7,117 nucleotides of DNA, from contig QMNP01000075.1 of assembly GCA_003647825.1 (NCBI GenBank), positions 1-7,117 on the forward strand. The letters run 5' to 3'. Numbering within the stretch: position 1 is the stretch's first letter; the number at the start of each line of letters is the position of its first letter. The notes under the pieces were generated by a model. The model searched no databases. It saw only the letters and a list, made by a program, of their open reading frames with translations, and was not told the origin of the DNA. The position numbers were made by a program, and so were the translations under genes. The stretch comes from Candidatus Cloacimonadota bacterium. Lineage in GTDB: Bacteria; Cloacimonadota; Cloacimonadia; Cloacimonadales; TCS61. This document shows positions 5,104 to 7,117 of this stretch, one piece after another.

Positions 5104-5757
5104 ATGTGGAAAATTAGTCCCAATACGCCCATGAAACTGGGTGTAAGCGAAATGCAAAACGTGGCTGTAACAACCCAGCCAACAGCTTACGATAAACTAC
5201 TGGTTTGCGCCAGAGAATATGCAGAAAAATTCAAAGATAAAAATATCGGAGAAATTGCTGGAGTGATGAATGCTCGAACTCTATTTCGTGCAATCGGCAT
5301 GGATCCAACCAAACATCGACCTTCTTCGGAAGGCCTTTTACGAAGAGCGCTAAAAGGCAAAGATTACTTTTCAATCAACACTCTGGTCGATATCGGGAAC
5401 TGGTGCTCGCTGGATTTTTTATTGCCTATCTGTGTTTATGATGCCGACAAAACCAAAGGAGAAATTACAGCTCGTTTGGGATGCGAAGGTGAAAGCTATT
5501 TCGGGCATAATAACCGCGAAGTAAACCTGTTTAACCGCTTTGTTATTGCTGATGAAGCTGGTCCGTTTGGTTCACCTATAACCGATTCAACTCGAACAGC
5601 CGTAGATCTAAACACAAAAAATGCTATTCTCATCATTTTTGCACCAGAAGATTATAATGATGATCTTCTCCAAAAACAAATGATTACATTTGCAGAGAGA
5701 GTGAAAAAAATCTGCGGTGGTGAAGTTACTAATTCATTCATTTTGAAACTTAACTAA
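5104..5757 (+). CDS. Free-standing B3/B4 domain protein (PheT editing-domain-like)
   Basis: This 217-aa soluble protein resembles the B3/B4 domain of the phenylalanyl-tRNA synthetase beta subunit, the module that hydrolyses Tyr-tRNA(Phe). Supporting pattern: an alpha-helical lead (about 29-65), HRPSSEGLLRRALKG (71-85), INTLVDIGNWCSLDFLLP (91-108), an LGCEGESYFGHNN segment (125-137), and the end motif DSTRTAVDLNTKNAILIIF (161-179). Length is about that of the stand-alone family. The function of stand-alone members is not established; trans-editing of mischarged tRNA or binding of a free amino acid or tRNA is inferred from the synthetase domain. I start it at the ATG at 5104 because a longer TTG start (5056) would lie in a stable hairpin and add residues lacking family resemblance. 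It is preceded by the structured 245-bp region and followed by a 105-bp gap, so it may be monocistronic. The family call is good; the exact role is unknown. Confidence 0.82.
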   Translation: MWKISPNTPMKLGVSEMQNVAVTTQPTAYDKLLVCAREYAEKFKDKNIGEIAGVMNARTLFRAIGMDPTKHRPSSEGLLRRALKGKDYFSINTLVDIGNWCSLDFLLPICVYDADKTKGEITARLGCEGESYFGHNNREVNLFNRFVIADEAGPFGSPITDSTRTAVDLNTKNAILIIFAPEDYNDDLLQKQMITFAERVKKICGGEVTNSFILKLN

Positions 5758-5800
5758 GTATTACTGTTTTTTTGTTTTACCATCTTCAAAACCCTTTTTC

Positions 5801-5828
5801 TTGACATCAAAATCCAGATTCATAGTTT
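5801..5828 (+). promoter_or_regulatory. Possible sigma-70-type promoter for the S51/HG-SC gene pair
   Basis: A perfect TTGACA (5801-5806) is followed, after 16 bases, by TAGTTT (5823-5828), which keeps only the T1, A2 and T6 of the -10 consensus. It lies 35 bp before the S51-family start codon, in the only gap between the B3/B4 gene and this pair. FCB bacteria often use other promoter consensus sequences, so this is tentative. Confidence 0.3.
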
Positions 5829-5862
5829 CAAATATGAGTGATAATTTATTAAGGAAATCAAT

Positions 5863-6540
5863 ATGAATCGAAGACTATTCTTAATTAGTGATTTCAGCAA
5901 TAATTTTAAAGATTATGCCGCTAGATTTGTTGAAGCAGCGGGTGGTAAAAAAGCTGAGATAGTTTACCTGATGCAGGGCGGCAAAGATTGGGAAAAATAT
6001 TATCTGCAATACAGAGATATTTTCCAGAAATCAGAACCAATTGATTTCTTTCCCATTTATCCTGACGAAGAATATGAATTTGAACCCGAGATGATAAAGA
6101 AATTGAAAAGTGCAACAGGGATCTTCGTTGGAGGTGGTCATACATTCCGCTACATTCAAGCATATGCCGAAAGTGAACTTACTCCGATCATCCAGAAAAA
6201 ATATCAGGCCGGAATTCCTTATGGTGGTCTCTCTGCCGGGGCTATCATTACTGCTCGCATGGGAATGCTGAAGAAGATCATTATAAAGCCGCATTTCAGC
6301 CAGCAAAACCGATTTTTCGAATTACAGAAAAAGTTAAAAAACAGTAAGGCAAAATTGGGCTTAGGCCTGGATGATGGTATCTGGCTGGAAATTGAAGATG
6401 AAGCTGAAGGGACTATCTTTGGGAAAGGCGGCTGTCATTATTGTTACAAAACAGAAGCTGGAAAATTTGAATATAAAATTTATCGTCCCGGGGATAAGAT
6501 AGAATTTAAAACAAAAGAAGGAGAAGGTGAAGAAAAATGA
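5863..6540 (+). CDS. S51-family serine hydrolase (peptidase E / cyanophycinase-like)
   Basis: This 225-aa protein has no signal peptide and is probably cytosolic. It has the layout of S51 enzymes, which adopt a class-I glutamine-amidotransferase-like fold. GIFVGGGHTFRYIQ (86-99) corresponds to the family's F.GG.Q/T..I segment, GGLSAGAI (121-128) is the nucleophile elbow with Ser124, and PHFSQQNRF (143-151) gives the likely catalytic His144, as in the cyanophycinase D-x-HF-x2-R region. GLGLDDG (166-172) sits where cyanophycinases have G-I-D-E, so Asp170 or Asp171 could be the third residue (inference). Peptidase E cleaves Asp-X dipeptides and cyanophycinase cleaves beta-Asp-Arg polymer. No cyanophycin synthetase is seen here, so the substrate is open. 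The ribosome binding site AAGGAA (5851-5856) is six bases from the ATG. The Glu/Lys-rich end overlaps the next gene's start by ATGA and contains its ribosome binding site, so the two products are probably made together. Confidence 0.8.
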   Translation: MNRRLFLISDFSNNFKDYAARFVEAAGGKKAEIVYLMQGGKDWEKYYLQYRDIFQKSEPIDFFPIYPDEEYEFEPEMIKKLKSATGIFVGGGHTFRYIQAYAESELTPIIQKKYQAGIPYGGLSAGAIITARMGMLKKIIIKPHFSQQNRFFELQKKLKNSKAKLGLGLDDGIWLEIEDEAEGTIFGKGGCHYCYKTEAGKFEYKIYRPGDKIEFKTKEGEGEEK

Positions 6541-7106
6541 AGAAAGGCATTTTCTGTCTGGAAGGTTTATGGTACGATGACCTGCGCAAGCGATCCACAG
6601 TAAAGCCAGTTTTAGATCTTCTAGAATTGAATTCTGGTATTCCCTACTTGCATTCTGATTGTGCTACAAAAGTAGAATTGGAATTTTATCTGGAAAAATG
6701 GAAGAGCAGCCAATACAATCAATATCCTATTTTATATCTTGCTTTCCATGGTTTGGAAAATGGTTTGCTTATAAATAATGAACCTTACAATCTTGAAGAT
6801 CTGGGAAAACTTCTAGCAGGAAAGTGTAAGAATAGAGTTATAGTTTTTGCATCTTGCAGCACAATAAATACAGAGTTAAAGAATCTGAAAAAATTTATGC
6901 GCAAAACAGATGCTCTGGCAATCTGTGGTTATCGCAAAGTTGTACCCTGGATCTCATCCACAGCTTTTGAGTTGATGATGCTGGCTGCCATGCAGGAAAA
7001 TGCTCTGGACGGCAGGGGTATTGAATCAATTCAAAGGCATGTAGTAAAAGTAGCTTCGATGTTTCAGGAATTAGATTTCCTGATGCTTACCAATAAACAA
7101 GTATAA
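6537..7106 (+). CDS. Small HG...SC protein, possible caspase-fold (clan CD-like) cysteine peptidase; DUF6642-like
   Basis: This 189-aa protein has no signal peptide or membrane segment. Its N-terminus KGIFCLEGLWYDDLRKRSTVKP, ILYLAFHGLENGLLI (65-79), VIVFASCSTIN (101-111) and LAICGYRKVVPW (127-138) recall a conserved family of unknown function that I believe is catalogued as DUF6642; that recall is tentative. A hydrophobic strand ending in His71-Gly72, and 36 residues later a second hydrophobic strand ending in Ser106-Cys107, is the arrangement of the His/Cys dyad in clan CD peptidases (caspases, gingipains, CHAT). The pattern is visible; the catalytic claim is inference, and a non-peptidase Rossmann-like fold is possible. 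Ribosome binding site AAGGTGA (6524-6530) is six bases from the ATG. The start overlaps the S51 stop (TGA 6538-6540), so it is translationally coupled to that hydrolase. Only 11 bases follow its stop, so any third gene is out of view. Confidence 0.72.
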   Translation: MKKGIFCLEGLWYDDLRKRSTVKPVLDLLELNSGIPYLHSDCATKVELEFYLEKWKSSQYNQYPILYLAFHGLENGLLINNEPYNLEDLGKLLAGKCKNRVIVFASCSTINTELKNLKKFMRKTDALAICGYRKVVPWISSTAFELMMLAAMQENALDGRGIESIQRHVVKVASMFQELDFLMLTNKQV

Positions 7107-7117
7107 AGAATAATGTA

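Noticed and set aside
5748..5778. Possible intrinsic terminator after the B3/B4 gene (ACTT/AAGT stem followed by a T-rich tract at 5767-5778)
   Set aside because: The stem is only four AT-rich pairs and overlaps the stop codon. The T tract alone is not enough, although termination here would make sense.
5834..5866. Ten-codon leader ORF (MSDNLLRKSI) ending in an ATGA overlap with the S51 gene start
   Set aside because: It has no ribosome binding site, and the overlap could easily be chance; the S51 gene has its own good AAGGAA site.

Overview
The window is an AT-rich bacterial segment in which every convincing gene lies on the plus strand and the genes are packed tightly, often with ATGA start/stop overlaps. 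The compact layout, base composition and gene mix fit an anaerobic bacterium of the FCB side of the tree (Cloacimonadota-like is my best guess). This is inference from gene content only; no marker gene was compared. There is no rRNA, tRNA, CRISPR array, integrase or transposase.

Region 1 (2-2461) starts with the 3' end of recJ. It continues with a 56-aa two-cluster ferredoxin, a geranylgeranyl-reductase-family flavoprotein (GGR) and a SEC59/dolichol-kinase-like membrane protein. The last three are joined by ATGA overlaps at 678-681 and 1871-1874, so they are probably translated as a coupled set. Region 2 (2549-4858) holds a GT2 polyprenyl-phosphate sugar transferase with two C-terminal membrane segments (DPM1/GtrB type) and a eukaryotic-type UTP-glucose-1-phosphate uridylyltransferase. 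Read together, regions 1 and 2 suggest a lipid-carrier route: ferredoxin-driven saturation of a polyprenol, CTP-dependent phosphorylation, UDP-glucose supply, then sugar transfer to the lipid phosphate. That would be a bacterial counterpart of dolichyl-phosphate-sugar synthesis. An alternative is saturated or archaeal-like isoprenoid membrane lipids.

Region 3 (4859-5103) is a 245-bp stretch with no convincing gene but much structure. It has a 15-bp palindrome, a decayed interspersed-repeat-like block, and an 18-bp-stem hairpin that ends 32 nt before the next start codon.

Region 4 (5104-7106) encodes a free-standing B3/B4 (PheT editing-domain-like) protein. A separate two-gene unit follows: an S51-family (peptidase E/cyanophycinase-like) Ser hydrolase overlapped by ATGA with a small protein carrying an HG...SC pattern like that of caspase-fold (clan CD) peptidases. 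This hydrolase pair and the isoprenoid/glycolipid cluster are the two parts most likely to hold undescribed biology.
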